NCBI GenBank assembly: GCA_900772775.1
Contig: CAAGRW010000140.1
Coordinates: forward strand, 1 to 7,198
Source of the DNA: Candidatus Rifleibacteriota bacterium
Lineage (GTDB): Bacteria; Vulcanimicrobiota; Xenobia; Xenobiales; Xenobiaceae
Length of the DNA stretch: 7,198 nucleotides
Direction of reading: 5' to 3'
The notes under the pieces were generated by a model, which did no database searches, was not told where the DNA came from, and was given only the letters and a program-made list of their open reading frames with translations. Each line of letters begins with the position of its first letter. Within the stretch, counting starts at the first letter, position 1. Of this stretch, positions 1-6,181 are shown piece after piece. Position numbers and translations under genes: made by a program.

Positions 1-93
1 CGCAACAACCGTCCACTTTCAATTGCTTGCGCAAATTCGGTGGACGTGCCTCATATCCCCATACCTGAAGGCAGGGGCTTTACGGCACTTGCG
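1..93 (-). mobile_element. Left end (LE) of an IS200/IS605 (IS608-type) element, partial
   Basis: Read on the minus strand, this end has the full IS608 arrangement. A TTAC tetranucleotide (97-94), the flanking cleavage and target site, is followed by a 12-nt linker. Next come the guide tetranucleotide AAAG (81-78) and, directly abutting it, an imperfect hairpin (77-57) with stem CCCC-TGCC, loop TTCA, arm GGTA, a single bulged T on the 3' side (61) and GGGG. In IS608 the Y1 HUH transposase TnpA recognises this bulged hairpin as single-stranded DNA, and AAAG base-pairs with TTAC to position cleavage. A second dyad (CGTCCAC 10-16 / GTGGACG 40-46) lies further inside the element. No transposase or TnpB coding sequence is visible; the body would continue left of position 1. 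The bulge side and guide order support the minus orientation. The exact boundary and whether the element is intact are unknown. Confidence 0.72.
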
Positions 94-243
94 GTAAAAA
101 GGCAGGAGCTTGCTTGTTGAGTTGATGGAAAGCTGCTGCCTGCCCGATAATTTTAGGCTGAGGAAATTTCCCTGCCCGGTTATATAACAAAATCGCTTTC
201 AAATTGGAAAATAGAAAACCAATTTGACAATATAAGCTTCACT
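94..243. other. Intergenic stretch between the IS left end and the phosphatase gene
   Basis: No credible ORF is seen. It contains two copies of CCTGCCCG (139-146 and 171-178), a 10-bp palindrome GGAAATTTCC (162-171) between them, and an A/T-rich hairpin next to the phosphatase stop codon that is listed separately. The rest has no recognisable signal. Confidence 0.5.
199..227 (-). terminator. Possible terminator downstream of the SuhB-like gene
   Basis: A 9-bp perfect stem (TCAAATTGG 199-207 with CCAATTTGA 219-227) has an 11-nt loop and sits 17 bp after the stop codon of the minus-strand phosphatase gene. The stem is A/T-rich and the T-run after it on the minus strand (GATTTTG) is displaced by several bases, so this is a weak Rho-independent candidate or an RNA-stabilising 3' hairpin. 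Confidence 0.4.
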
Positions 244-1104
244 TTAGCGTTTGTAAGTAGAATGATCAATACGCTCTCCCTTTTCTATCCAATAGGGAGA
301 ATGGCGCAAAGCAGTGGTGTATTTTTGAGCTGCTTCCAAAAGGGCGGGATGAATTTTTCCATTGGAAGCCATTAAGTCGCGATACAACATGTTGTGGGGT
401 TCACCCAAGAAATCGCTCATCTTGCCACCTGCTTCTTTCACGATAAGAGAGCCGGCAGCAATATCCCAGGGAGAAAGGCCCAATTCCCAGTACCCATCGA
501 AGCGACCACAAGCTATATAGCAAAGGTCTAAAGCGGCAGATCCGTCACGACGCACGCCTCTGGCCTTGATAATTAAATCGTGGAACATACCTAAATGAAT
601 ATCTGGTGAGCTGCTTACGTCGTAAGGGAAACCAGTTACTAAAAGAGCGTCTTCCAAGATAGAGTTGTCGCTGACATGGATAGGTTGACCGTTTAAGTAG
701 GCGCCTTCGCCCAAGACGGCATAGAAAGTCTCTTCATGACAGGGATCATGAACGACACCAACGACTACTTGCCCATTTAATTCAAAAGCTATAGAGACGG
801 CAAAAAAAGGATATCCTGAAGCAAAATTGGTGGTGCCATCTAGAGGATCGACAATCCAGCGGCATTGGCTATCATTGCCTATCACTTGGCCTTGCTCTTC
901 TCCCAAAATGCTATGATCGGGGAATGTGTTCTTAATTAAAGAAAAAATAAGTTCTTCGCTGGCTTTGTCTACTTCGGTAACTAAATTTATGCGGCCTTTT
1001 TTATCGATATGGTGAGAAACACCAACGGCCTTTCTAATAAGTTCGCCGGCTTGCTTGGCAGCTTTAAGAGCTAAGTCTAAATAGGGTTGATACTGGCTGT
1101 GCAT
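244..1104 (-). CDS. suhB: Inositol-monophosphatase-family phosphatase (SuhB-like)
   Basis: The 286-residue product belongs to the Mg-dependent, Li-sensitive inositol monophosphatase/FIG superfamily and should hydrolyse inositol-1-phosphate or a related sugar phosphate in the cytoplasm. Metal-binding motifs are in order: the acidic GEE at 68-70, DPLDGTTN at 86-93 (D86, D89), and the C-terminal WDIAAG at 213-218 with D214. RRDGSAALDLCY (185-196) followed by CGRFDGYWE is the usual IMPase/SuhB core. Length is slightly above the usual 260-270 residues, mainly through a charged C-terminal tail after about residue 265. The start is ATG 1104-1102 with AGGA (1116-1113) 8 nt upstream. In enterobacteria SuhB also acts with Nus factors in rRNA antitermination; whether this one does cannot be seen. 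Strong hairpins separate it from the protease gene upstream, so it probably has its own transcript. Histidinol-phosphatase or CysQ-like activity is possible, but the motifs fit IMPase best. Confidence 0.9.
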   Translation of the reverse strand: MHSQYQPYLDLALKAAKQAGELIRKAVGVSHHIDKKGRINLVTEVDKASEELIFSLIKNTFPDHSILGEEQGQVIGNDSQCRWIVDPLDGTTNFASGYPFFAVSIAFELNGQVVVGVVHDPCHEETFYAVLGEGAYLNGQPIHVSDNSILEDALLVTGFPYDVSSSPDIHLGMFHDLIIKARGVRRDGSAALDLCYIACGRFDGYWELGLSPWDIAAGSLIVKEAGGKMSDFLGEPHNMLYRDLMASNGKIHPALLEAAQKYTTALRHSPYWIEKGERIDHSTYKR

Positions 1105-1137
1105 GGATAATTTCCTATAAAAACAATTTTTGGACGC

Positions 1138-1184
1138 ACAGAGGGCGTCTCTTTAAGCTAAGCTTTTGAAGAGACGCCCTCTGT
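1138..1184 (-). terminator. Very long perfect hairpin between protease 1 and the SuhB-like gene
   Basis: ACAGAGGGCGTCTCTT (1138-1153) is perfectly complementary to 1169-1184, giving a 16-bp G/C-rich stem around a 15-nt loop that itself contains AAGCT-A-AGCTT. On the minus strand it lies after the protease stop and 33 bp before the phosphatase start. The T-run on that side (ATTGTTTTTAT) comes about 13 nt late, so it is not textbook Rho-independent, but the stem should be very stable in either transcript direction. It may also act as a 3'-end stabiliser. Confidence 0.55.
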
Positions 1185-1200
1185 AGTTTGTCAATTGACG

Positions 1201-1223
1201 AAAACCTAACCCATTTGGGTTGG
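1201..1223 (-). terminator. Intrinsic terminator candidate for protease 1
   Basis: On the minus strand a short stem (CC-AACCCA with TGGGTT-A-GG, one bulged A; plus positions 1205-1223) is followed directly by TTTT (1204-1201). It starts about 18 bp after the protease stop codon, which is the expected place for a Rho-independent terminator. The stem is short, so termination may be shared with the larger hairpin just downstream at 1184-1138. Confidence 0.5.
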
Positions 1224-1241
1224 CTTCCTAAAATAGTAGGC

Positions 1242-2693
1242 TTACTTGACTTCTTGGCCTTGGTAGTCGTACTTCATAGCGCCCTCAATGTTGAGGCGAG
1301 CGCCGCTGCCTACTTTGCCTTGCAAGCTTTCCAATTGGTCACCACCTTTAGTAAGGCGAGTTACCAATTCGTCGTTGCTCATTTCCGGATCCATGGCTAA
1401 GAGCAAGCCGGCAGCGCCGGTTACGTGAGGAGTAGCCATAGAAGTACCGCTGAAGACGGCGTAGCCTCCGCCAGGAACGGTGGAAAGGATGTCTTTACCA
1501 GGAGCGGCGATATCGACATTTTTCTCTCCGTAGCAAGAGAACTTAGCCAATTGGTCGTTGCGGTCGGTAGCGGCTACGGCGACGTTGTTGGGTAAATCGT
1601 AGTCGGAAGGATAGTGAGGATGAACGTCATTGTTGGTTCCGGAGTTGCCGGCTGACATCATGTGTAAAGCGTCGGGTGAATTGCGGAAAGCTTCCTGAAT
1701 AGCAGGGTTCGCCGGGCCGCCACCCCAAGAGTTGGAGGTTAAGCGAGCGCCTACGGAAGTGGCATAATTGATGCCGCGGATAATGGAAGCTGCGTCAGCA
1801 CCACCGTCATCGCTGAAGATCTTGACGGGCAAGATAGTGGCCGACCAGTTGATGCCTGATACACCTTCGCCGTTATTTCCTACAGCGCCGATAGTGCCGG
1901 CAACGTGGGTACCGTGACCCTGGCGATCCATAACGTCGCCGTTTTGTAAGCAAGCATTCCAGCCCTGGTAATCGTCTACGAAACCGTTTCCATCATCATC
2001 TATGCCATTGCCGGGAATCTCTTTGGTGTTGGTGTAGATATTTCCAGCTAAGTCGGGGTGGGTAATATCAATACCGGTATCAATAACGGCAATCAGAGGG
2101 CCCTGTCCGTTGGGCAAGCCGGTGGTAATTTGCCAAGCTTCGGGAGCGTGAATATCGGCGCGAGCGGTGCCGTTGTTGCTTCCGTCGTTGTACATATCCC
2201 ACTGCTGGCCGAATTTGGCGTCGTTGGGAACTTTGCCTTCGGCTAATTGCTCGCGGGTAAATTCTTGACCTTTGGCAATATCTTCAGCGTGATAAATAGT
2301 GTTTGGAACAGCAAATTCGATGCTGGGATCTTGCTGCATTTGGGCCAAAGCTTCTTCGGTGGTCATGCCTTCGGGAAGCTGAAGTTGCATCATTTGGCCG
2401 GCACCGGCAGCCTTCATGCGGCCGGGAATCTGGAAGTTGTCCAGCACTTTGGCGCCATACTTTTCGACAACGCTTTCGTTGTTGAGGCTAGCCATCATAG
2501 AGCCGCGAGTTTTAATGATAACTTGACCGGGAACAAATTCGCCTAAAGAACTTTTTTCCGAGCCTAAGCTTACAGAGTCGGAACCAACCTGAGGATTGGA
2601 ATTTTCGACTTTGGCTTCAGATTTAGTGGCTGCTTGGGGAGTATAAGTGCTTTGTAATTGATTTATACTGTTGGGGCCGATATTAGAAATCAT
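1242..2693 (-). CDS. S8 subtilisin-like serine protease 1, no signal peptide
   Basis: The 483-residue product has a complete subtilase triad: D205 (AVIDTG), H260 (GHGTHVAG) and S418 (GTSMATPH), with oxyanion-hole N350 (SAGN). Residues about 53-135 (PGQVIIKTRG ... VPNTIY) resemble the I9-type propeptide that folds and inhibits the protease before self-cleavage; maturation probably occurs between 135 and 165. An acidic D/N-rich insert (GIDDDGNGFVDD, 230-241) between Asp and His is a likely calcium-binding loop. The N-terminus (1-52) is hydrophilic and Ser/Gln-rich, with no Sec or Tat signal, no lipobox and no transmembrane segment. The protein is therefore cytoplasmic or exported by a non-Sec route. 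ATG 2693-2691 follows AGGAGG (2703-2698) by 4 nt. The upstream neighbour is a close paralogue across the whole length, so the pair arose by tandem duplication. Family assignment is firm; substrate and location are unknown. Confidence 0.93.
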   Translation of the reverse strand: MISNIGPNSINQLQSTYTPQAATKSEAKVENSNPQVGSDSVSLGSEKSSLGEFVPGQVIIKTRGSMMASLNNESVVEKYGAKVLDNFQIPGRMKAAGAGQMMQLQLPEGMTTEEALAQMQQDPSIEFAVPNTIYHAEDIAKGQEFTREQLAEGKVPNDAKFGQQWDMYNDGSNNGTARADIHAPEAWQITTGLPNGQGPLIAVIDTGIDITHPDLAGNIYTNTKEIPGNGIDDDGNGFVDDYQGWNACLQNGDVMDRQGHGTHVAGTIGAVGNNGEGVSGINWSATILPVKIFSDDGGADAASIIRGINYATSVGARLTSNSWGGGPANPAIQEAFRNSPDALHMMSAGNSGTNNDVHPHYPSDYDLPNNVAVAATDRNDQLAKFSCYGEKNVDIAAPGKDILSTVPGGGYAVFSGTSMATPHVTGAAGLLLAMDPEMSNDELVTRLTKGGDQLESLQGKVGSGARLNIEGAMKYDYQGQEVK

Positions 2694-2697
2694 CTTG

Positions 2698-2703
2698 CCT
2701 CCT
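2698..2703 (-). promoter_or_regulatory. Strong ribosome binding site of protease 1
   Basis: On the minus strand a full AGGAGG lies only 4 nt before the ATG at 2693. It is preceded by a run of eight A residues (plus-strand Ts 2710-2717) between two copies of CGTTC. The paralogue has a GGAGG with the same 4-nt spacing, so the site appears conserved from the duplication and supports both chosen starts. Confidence 0.8.
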
Positions 2704-2756
2704 AGAACGTTTTTTTTGAACGGAAATGTCTTGTTGGACTGATTCTATTGAAGCTG

Positions 2757-2803
2757 GGCCGAGCCTTCTTGCTTTTCACAATTGAAATGGAGAAAGATCG
2801 GCC
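2757..2803 (-). other. Long hairpin in the gap between the two protease genes
   Basis: On the minus strand the arm GGCCGATCTTTCT (2803-2791) pairs with AGAAGGCTCGGCC (2769-2757), with one T-C mismatch and one G-T wobble. The loop contains a smaller dyad, TTTCA-ATTG-TGAAA. No T-run follows, so a Rho-independent terminator is unlikely. It could set an mRNA processing or stability boundary between protease 2 and protease 1 messages, or act as a regulatory leader element for protease 1. No convincing promoter is visible in this 172-bp gap. Confidence 0.5.
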
Positions 2804-2865
2804 ACTTTTTGCTTTTATGGGGCTTAATAGCTAAATAGAGTCATTGTTTACAGACAAAATAGAAT

Positions 2866-4374
2866 TTAAGCCTTGGGAGAATGGTAATTGTATTCCATAG
2901 CACCGTTGACGTTTAAGCGAGCGCCGGTAGAAACTACACCTTTTAAGCCTTCCACTTTATCGGCTCCCTCGAAGAGGCGGGTCTTTATTTCGTCATTGCT
3001 CATGGTCGGATCCATGGCCAAAAGCAAGCCGGCTGCGCCGCTGACATGGGGAGTAGCCATGGAAGTACCGCTCTTGTTGCCGTAGCCTCCGCCGGGGATA
3101 GTGGAATATATATCCTCACCGGGAGCGGCAATATCTACCGATTTTTCTCCATAGCAAGAGAAGTAGCACAACTCGTCGTTGCGGTCGGTGGCTGCTACTG
3201 CTATTGAGTTGGGCAAATCGTAGCTGCTGGGGAAGTGCGGCGTTTCGTCGTTGTTGTCGGAGGAGTTGCCTGCAGCCATAATGTGTAAGGCGCTGGAACG
3301 GGCAAAAGCCTCTTTAATGGCGGGATTGGCTTCGCCGCCACCCCATGAATTGGAAGTGATGCGGGCGCCGTTTTTCGATGCATAATTGATGCCGCGAATA
3401 ATGGCGGCGGCGTTGGTTCTTCCGTTATTGTCAAAAATTTTAATCGGCATAATGGTAGCGTGCCAATTGACACCTACTACGCCCTGACCGTTATCGCCTT
3501 CAGCAGCAATAGTACCGGCGCAATGGGTACCGTGAGAGTGGACGTCCATAGGATCGCCGTTATCATCGAAAGCGTTGTAGCCGTGTACGTCATCGACAAC
3601 ACCGTTGCCATCATCATCAATGCCGTTGCCGGGAATTTCACCGGTATTAGTCCAAATATTGTTGACCAAATCGGGGTGATTGTAATCTACTCCGGTATCG
3701 ATAACGGCAATAATAGGGCCTTGGCCGTTGGGAAGACCGGTAGTCTTTTGCCAAGCCAAAGAAGCGTCGATATCTACTCCGGGGGTGCCGCCGTCTTGGC
3801 CGTCGTTTTTCAAGCCCCAAAGTTTAGAATCTAAGTCGTTGGGGACTTTGCCTTGATCGGCCTTTACGGTAGTGCTGCCACCTTCGGCAGGGGCCTGAGA
3901 AGGTACGTCATCTTCTAAAGTATAGATGGAGTTGGGTACGGCATATTCTATTTCAGGATCTTCCTGCATAGCAGCCATAGCTTGAGCTGTGGTCATGCCT
4001 TCAGGCAGCTGAATATGGAGCATCTCGCCCTGCATACCCTTGAAAACACTGGTTTCGTTACTGAATTTTTCCAAAACGGTGGCGCCGTATTTTTTGGCAA
4101 TATTGCCGGTGCTCTGCATAAGAGAGCCCTTGGTTTTTACAATAACCTGACCGGGTACGTGCGGCTCGAGATCTTGCTCTAATTGGGCTGCTTTGGCACT
4201 GGTGGCGGCCAGAACTTTTTCAAGCTTGGTTTGAGGGCGAATGTCTACTTGGTCGGAAACTGTGGCCTGACAGTAGAGTTTTTCCTCTTGAGGAGCTTGG
4301 ACTTTGCTTTTGGAAGCAGCTAAACTGCCTGGTTGCAAAGCGGATATGGAAGCAGAGCCAATACTATTGATCAT
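2866..4374 (-). CDS. S8 subtilisin-like serine protease 2, no signal peptide
   Basis: With the start at ATG 4374-4372 the product has 502 residues. The reading frame stays open upstream to an ATG at 4431. The inner ATG is preferred because GGAGG (4383-4379) lies 4 nt before it and the product then begins MINSIGSASI, matching the paralogue's MISNIGPNSI. The triad is D226 (AVIDTG), H281 (SHGTHCAG) and S438 (GTSMATPH), with N370 as the oxyanion-hole residue. C285 next to the His motif is the cysteine seen in thermitase and proteinase K. An I9-like propeptide spans about 72-152 (PGQVIVKTKG ... VPNSIY), and an acidic D/N-rich likely calcium loop is at 251-262. There is no signal peptide or membrane segment. 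The linkers differ from the paralogue (extra Ala/Lys/Gln-rich segment 45-70; Gly/Ser/Ala-rich 158-172), while the catalytic domains are highly similar, roughly two thirds identical by eye. This suggests an old duplication under continued selection. Confidence 0.92.
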   Translation of the reverse strand: MINSIGSASISALQPGSLAASKSKVQAPQEEKLYCQATVSDQVDIRPQTKLEKVLAATSAKAAQLEQDLEPHVPGQVIVKTKGSLMQSTGNIAKKYGATVLEKFSNETSVFKGMQGEMLHIQLPEGMTTAQAMAAMQEDPEIEYAVPNSIYTLEDDVPSQAPAEGGSTTVKADQGKVPNDLDSKLWGLKNDGQDGGTPGVDIDASLAWQKTTGLPNGQGPIIAVIDTGVDYNHPDLVNNIWTNTGEIPGNGIDDDGNGVVDDVHGYNAFDDNGDPMDVHSHGTHCAGTIAAEGDNGQGVVGVNWHATIMPIKIFDNNGRTNAAAIIRGINYASKNGARITSNSWGGGEANPAIKEAFARSSALHIMAAGNSSDNNDETPHFPSSYDLPNSIAVAATDRNDELCYFSCYGEKSVDIAAPGEDIYSTIPGGGYGNKSGTSMATPHVSGAAGLLLAMDPTMSNDEIKTRLFEGADKVEGLKGVVSTGARLNVNGAMEYNYHSPKA

Positions 4375-4378
4375 GGAA

Positions 4379-4383
4379 CCTCC
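4379..4383 (-). promoter_or_regulatory. Ribosome binding site that decides the protease 2 start
   Basis: GGAGG on the minus strand is 4 nt from ATG 4374. No comparable site precedes the upstream in-frame ATG at 4431. Choosing this start removes a 19-residue extension (MLIIKLIKTNQF...) that would otherwise hide the N-terminal motif shared with protease 1. Confidence 0.8.
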
Positions 4384-4398
4384 GTCGAGATTGTCAAA

Positions 4399-4447
4399 CT
4401 GATTAGTTTTAATCAGCTTGATAATCAACAAACAATTCTACATTGTT
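4399..4447 (-). promoter_or_regulatory. Two dyads upstream of protease 2, possible operator or leader
   Basis: Two inverted repeats lie 25-75 bp ahead of the protease 2 start codon: CTGATTA-GTTT-TAATCAG (4399-4416) and AACAAT-TCTAC-ATTGTT (4431-4447). A weak minus-strand promoter can be drawn through this region (TTCAAC at 4450-4445 and GATTAT 18 bp later), which would place the dyads at the -10 and start-site region where a repressor could act. The promoter match is poor, so this is suggestive only. The rest of 4448-4560 is A/T-rich with no clear signal. Confidence 0.35.
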
Positions 4448-4564
4448 GAATATAGGACAAAATTAACTGATTCGTGTGAGCAGGAAGTTAACGTCTCGAC
4501 ATTGCCTACTAGCTTGATAGTGAAAGTCAACGCTAAAATATGAAGTAATTGATCAAAAATAAGT

Positions 4565-4605
4565 AAAGCCCCGCCTTCTTTTCTTGCAAAAAAAAGCGGG
4601 GCTTT
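4565..4605 (-). terminator. Rho-independent terminator of the adenosine deaminase gene
   Basis: A perfect 10-bp G/C-rich stem (AAAGCCCCGC 4565-4574 with GCGGGGCTTT 4596-4605) with a 21-nt loop lies 57 bp after the deaminase stop codon. On the minus strand it is followed by the T-rich ACTTATTTTTG. It insulates the deaminase from protease 2. Confidence 0.7.
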
Positions 4606-4661
4606 CGTGAAAATAGCTGGCAATCACAATCGGAGTTGCAAGCTCGAAGAAAACAAACTAT

Positions 4662-5885
4662 TTATTTGTTCTCTTGTTCTTTATTGTATTTTTCAATGAT
4701 AGAGTCGTAGTAGTTGAGCACTTGACGGACATACTTACGTCTCTCGGTGTAAGGGCCGGAGAAGAAGCTGCGTTTGAAGCCATAAACAATGGTATCACGC
4801 AACTGTCTAGGAGTAAGGTCGAAGGTCTTGAGAGCCAATTCTACTTCGTCGGTTACGGTGGTGTGGCTGACCAAACGATTGTCTGTGCACAGTGTAGCCG
4901 ATAAATTGTTGGCCAGCATCTTGCCAAAGGCATGGTTCTTGACGTCGCCTATAGCAGGATTGGTTTGCATGTTGCTGGTGATGCAAACTTCGATAGTAGT
5001 GCGACTGTCGGCGATGTGGCGAATCAAACGCTCGATATATTGCTGGGGATCTTTGACACTAGGGCCGCAGAGCTCAGGTGAGAAGAGGTGGTAGCCATGG
5101 CCAATACGGTCAGCATGCAAGTCTGTAATGGCTTGGAAAATGCTTTCAGGGCCGTAAGCTTCGCCGGCGTGTACGGTTTTGTGCATAAAGTTTTTATGTA
5201 CGTAGTGGTAGGCCGCTTCGTGATCGCTGGCGGGGTGACCAGCTTCGGCTCCGGCTAAGTCGAAACCTACGATAGGGATGCCCTCTTCGTCGCGTAAACG
5301 TACTACAGCTCTAGCCAATTCCAAAGAGGCCATAGAATAGATCTCTTTAAGAGGAGCTTCTCTGAATACTTCCATCAGCTTGGCATAGTAAGGAGAGCTG
5401 GCGGCTACAAAGAAGCGCATGGCACAGGTGATTAAGCCGTAGTGGAAAGGAGGCTCTCCGTTTTCGGTTACGGCGGGAGAGGAGTTGTACTCGGCTTCGG
5501 CTTTAGCAAAACCTCTGTTGACGGCGCGGATAATTTGGTCTAAAGAAAGGTTTTCGTTGATGTGAAGTTGAGGGGCGAAGCGTGTTTCGATGTAGCGCAC
5601 ACCTTCGTTGATATTATCCCAGGCTAATTCGTAAGCTGTTCTTTCTAAAGCTTCTTCGTCGACAAGAACTGCGCAAGTATAGTTGAAGCCTTCCAGATAC
5701 TCGACTAAGTTGTTGTAGTGAGGGCGAAATACGAGTTCGTTCATGCCTTCTTCCGTATAGGAAGGGAGCTTGACATTGCGCTCCTTGGCCATCTCGATAA
5801 GGGAGCTCAAACGCAGTGAACCGTCAAGGTGCAAGTGTAAGTCGGTCTTGGGCAGAGCGCTGATTATCTCGCGAGGTAATATCAT
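4662..5885 (-). CDS. add: Adenosine deaminase family protein
   Basis: The 407-residue product is a metal-dependent amidohydrolase of the adenosine/adenine/AMP deaminase family, expected to convert adenosine to inosine in cytoplasmic purine salvage. Ordered motifs are: zinc ligands H17 and H19 (TDLHLHLDGS), the FDLAGAE segment (208-214), HAGE at 239-242 with a zinc-ligand His and catalytic Glu, RIGHG at 260-264 with catalytic H263, ITSN at 302-305, and CTDN at 333-336 with metal ligand D335. Classical enzymes have Asp-Asp at the last motif; here the second position is Asn (N336). Some bacterial relatives carry TDN too, so this may mark a subfamily or altered substrate rather than inactivity. 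Length exceeds the usual 330-350, partly from an insert around 130-148 and a longer C-terminus. ATG 5885-5883 is the only ATG before the His motif, yet the GGAGG (5905-5901) is 15 nt away, an unusually long spacing. It is flanked by its own terminator and reads divergently from the MarR gene. Confidence 0.9.
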   Translation of the reverse strand: MILPREIISALPKTDLHLHLDGSLRLSSLIEMAKERNVKLPSYTEEGMNELVFRPHYNNLVEYLEGFNYTCAVLVDEEALERTAYELAWDNINEGVRYIETRFAPQLHINENLSLDQIIRAVNRGFAKAEAEYNSSPAVTENGEPPFHYGLITCAMRFFVAASSPYYAKLMEVFREAPLKEIYSMASLELARAVVRLRDEEGIPIVGFDLAGAEAGHPASDHEAAYHYVHKNFMHKTVHAGEAYGPESIFQAITDLHADRIGHGYHLFSPELCGPSVKDPQQYIERLIRHIADSRTTIEVCITSNMQTNPAIGDVKNHAFGKMLANNLSATLCTDNRLVSHTTVTDEVELALKTFDLTPRQLRDTIVYGFKRSFFSGPYTERRKYVRQVLNYYDSIIEKYNKEQENK

Positions 5886-6104
5886 ATATCTATCTTTTAT
5901 CCTCCGTTTTAACCTTCCGACTTCGGTTGTAAAACATGCTTTTCCTGCCTAAACAATCTGCTGATTTGTGGGGCATTCTTATATTTGCTCTCACGATAAG
6001 TCTTCAGCTGGTTAAGTAGGGTATGAAGGAAAGTATGGAGAACCTAGCTGGACAAAGTACCGTGGAGCGCACGGGAATCTGCGCCTGTGGAGAGAGTATA
6101 AACA

Positions 6105-6127
6105 ATTGGACCTTTCAAAGGTGCAAT
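6105..6127 (+). promoter_or_regulatory. 23-bp near-perfect palindrome, likely regulator binding site
   Basis: The arms are ATTG, a mismatched G, then ACCTTT, around a central C (6116); the other half is AAAGGT, G, CAAT. Ten of eleven positions pair. The ATTG...CAAT outer arms resemble the dyads bound by MarR-family dimers, and a MarR-type gene begins 280 bp downstream on the same strand. A TATAAA sequence (6097-6102) abuts the palindrome, so a bound protein could block transcription. As RNA it would form a hairpin with a very tight loop, which favours a DNA operator. Binding by the neighbouring protein is inference. Confidence 0.5.
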
Positions 6128-6148
6128 GTCTGCTTGCATAGACAGGAA

Positions 6149-6181
6149 ACTTCCGCCTCCTGCAGGAGGAAGTGCGTTTTT
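6149..6181 (+). terminator. Terminator-like hairpin ahead of the MarR-side genes
   Basis: On the plus strand ACTT (6149-6152), a bulged CCG, then CCTCC pair with GGAGG (6165-6169) and AAGT across a TGCA loop. GCG and a run of five Ts (6177-6181) follow. No plus-strand gene in this window precedes it, so it would end either a short RNA from 5990-6180 or the leader of the downstream genes as an attenuator. The GGAGG arm could also be mistaken for a ribosome binding site, but no start codon follows at useful spacing. Confidence 0.5.

Noticed and set aside
1..120. Plus-strand open frame from the window edge (…VPHIPIPEGRGFTAL…) ending at TGA 118-120
   Set aside because: It reads through the IS left-end hairpin. 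Guide order and bulge position place the element on the minus strand, so this is most likely a chance frame often misannotated at such ends.
1189..1194. Minus-strand TTGACA as a -35 box for the SuhB-like gene
   Set aside because: No -10-like hexamer lies 16-18 bp downstream, and the sequence is part of the GTCAATTGAC palindrome beside the terminator.
2058..3834. Several plus-strand open frames opposite the protease genes
   Set aside because: They are antisense shadows of highly constrained subtilase coding sequence, with no ribosome binding sites or recognisable domains.
4375..4431. Longer start for protease 2 adding MLIIKLIKTNQF… as a possible signal peptide
   Set aside because: There is no ribosome binding site for it, the segment lacks a proper hydrophobic core and cleavage site, and the inner ATG has GGAGG and matches the paralogue.
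4438..4623. Minus-strand frame of 61 codons between deaminase and protease 2
   Set aside because: It runs through the deaminase terminator hairpin, lacks a ribosome binding site and has no recognisable motif.
6020..6181. Known riboswitch (T-box, glycine, c-di-GMP, cobalamin) in the MarR-side leader
   Set aside because: Fragments such as GGAGAGAG and AAAGGTGCAA look superficially similar, but the conserved core motifs of these classes are missing.
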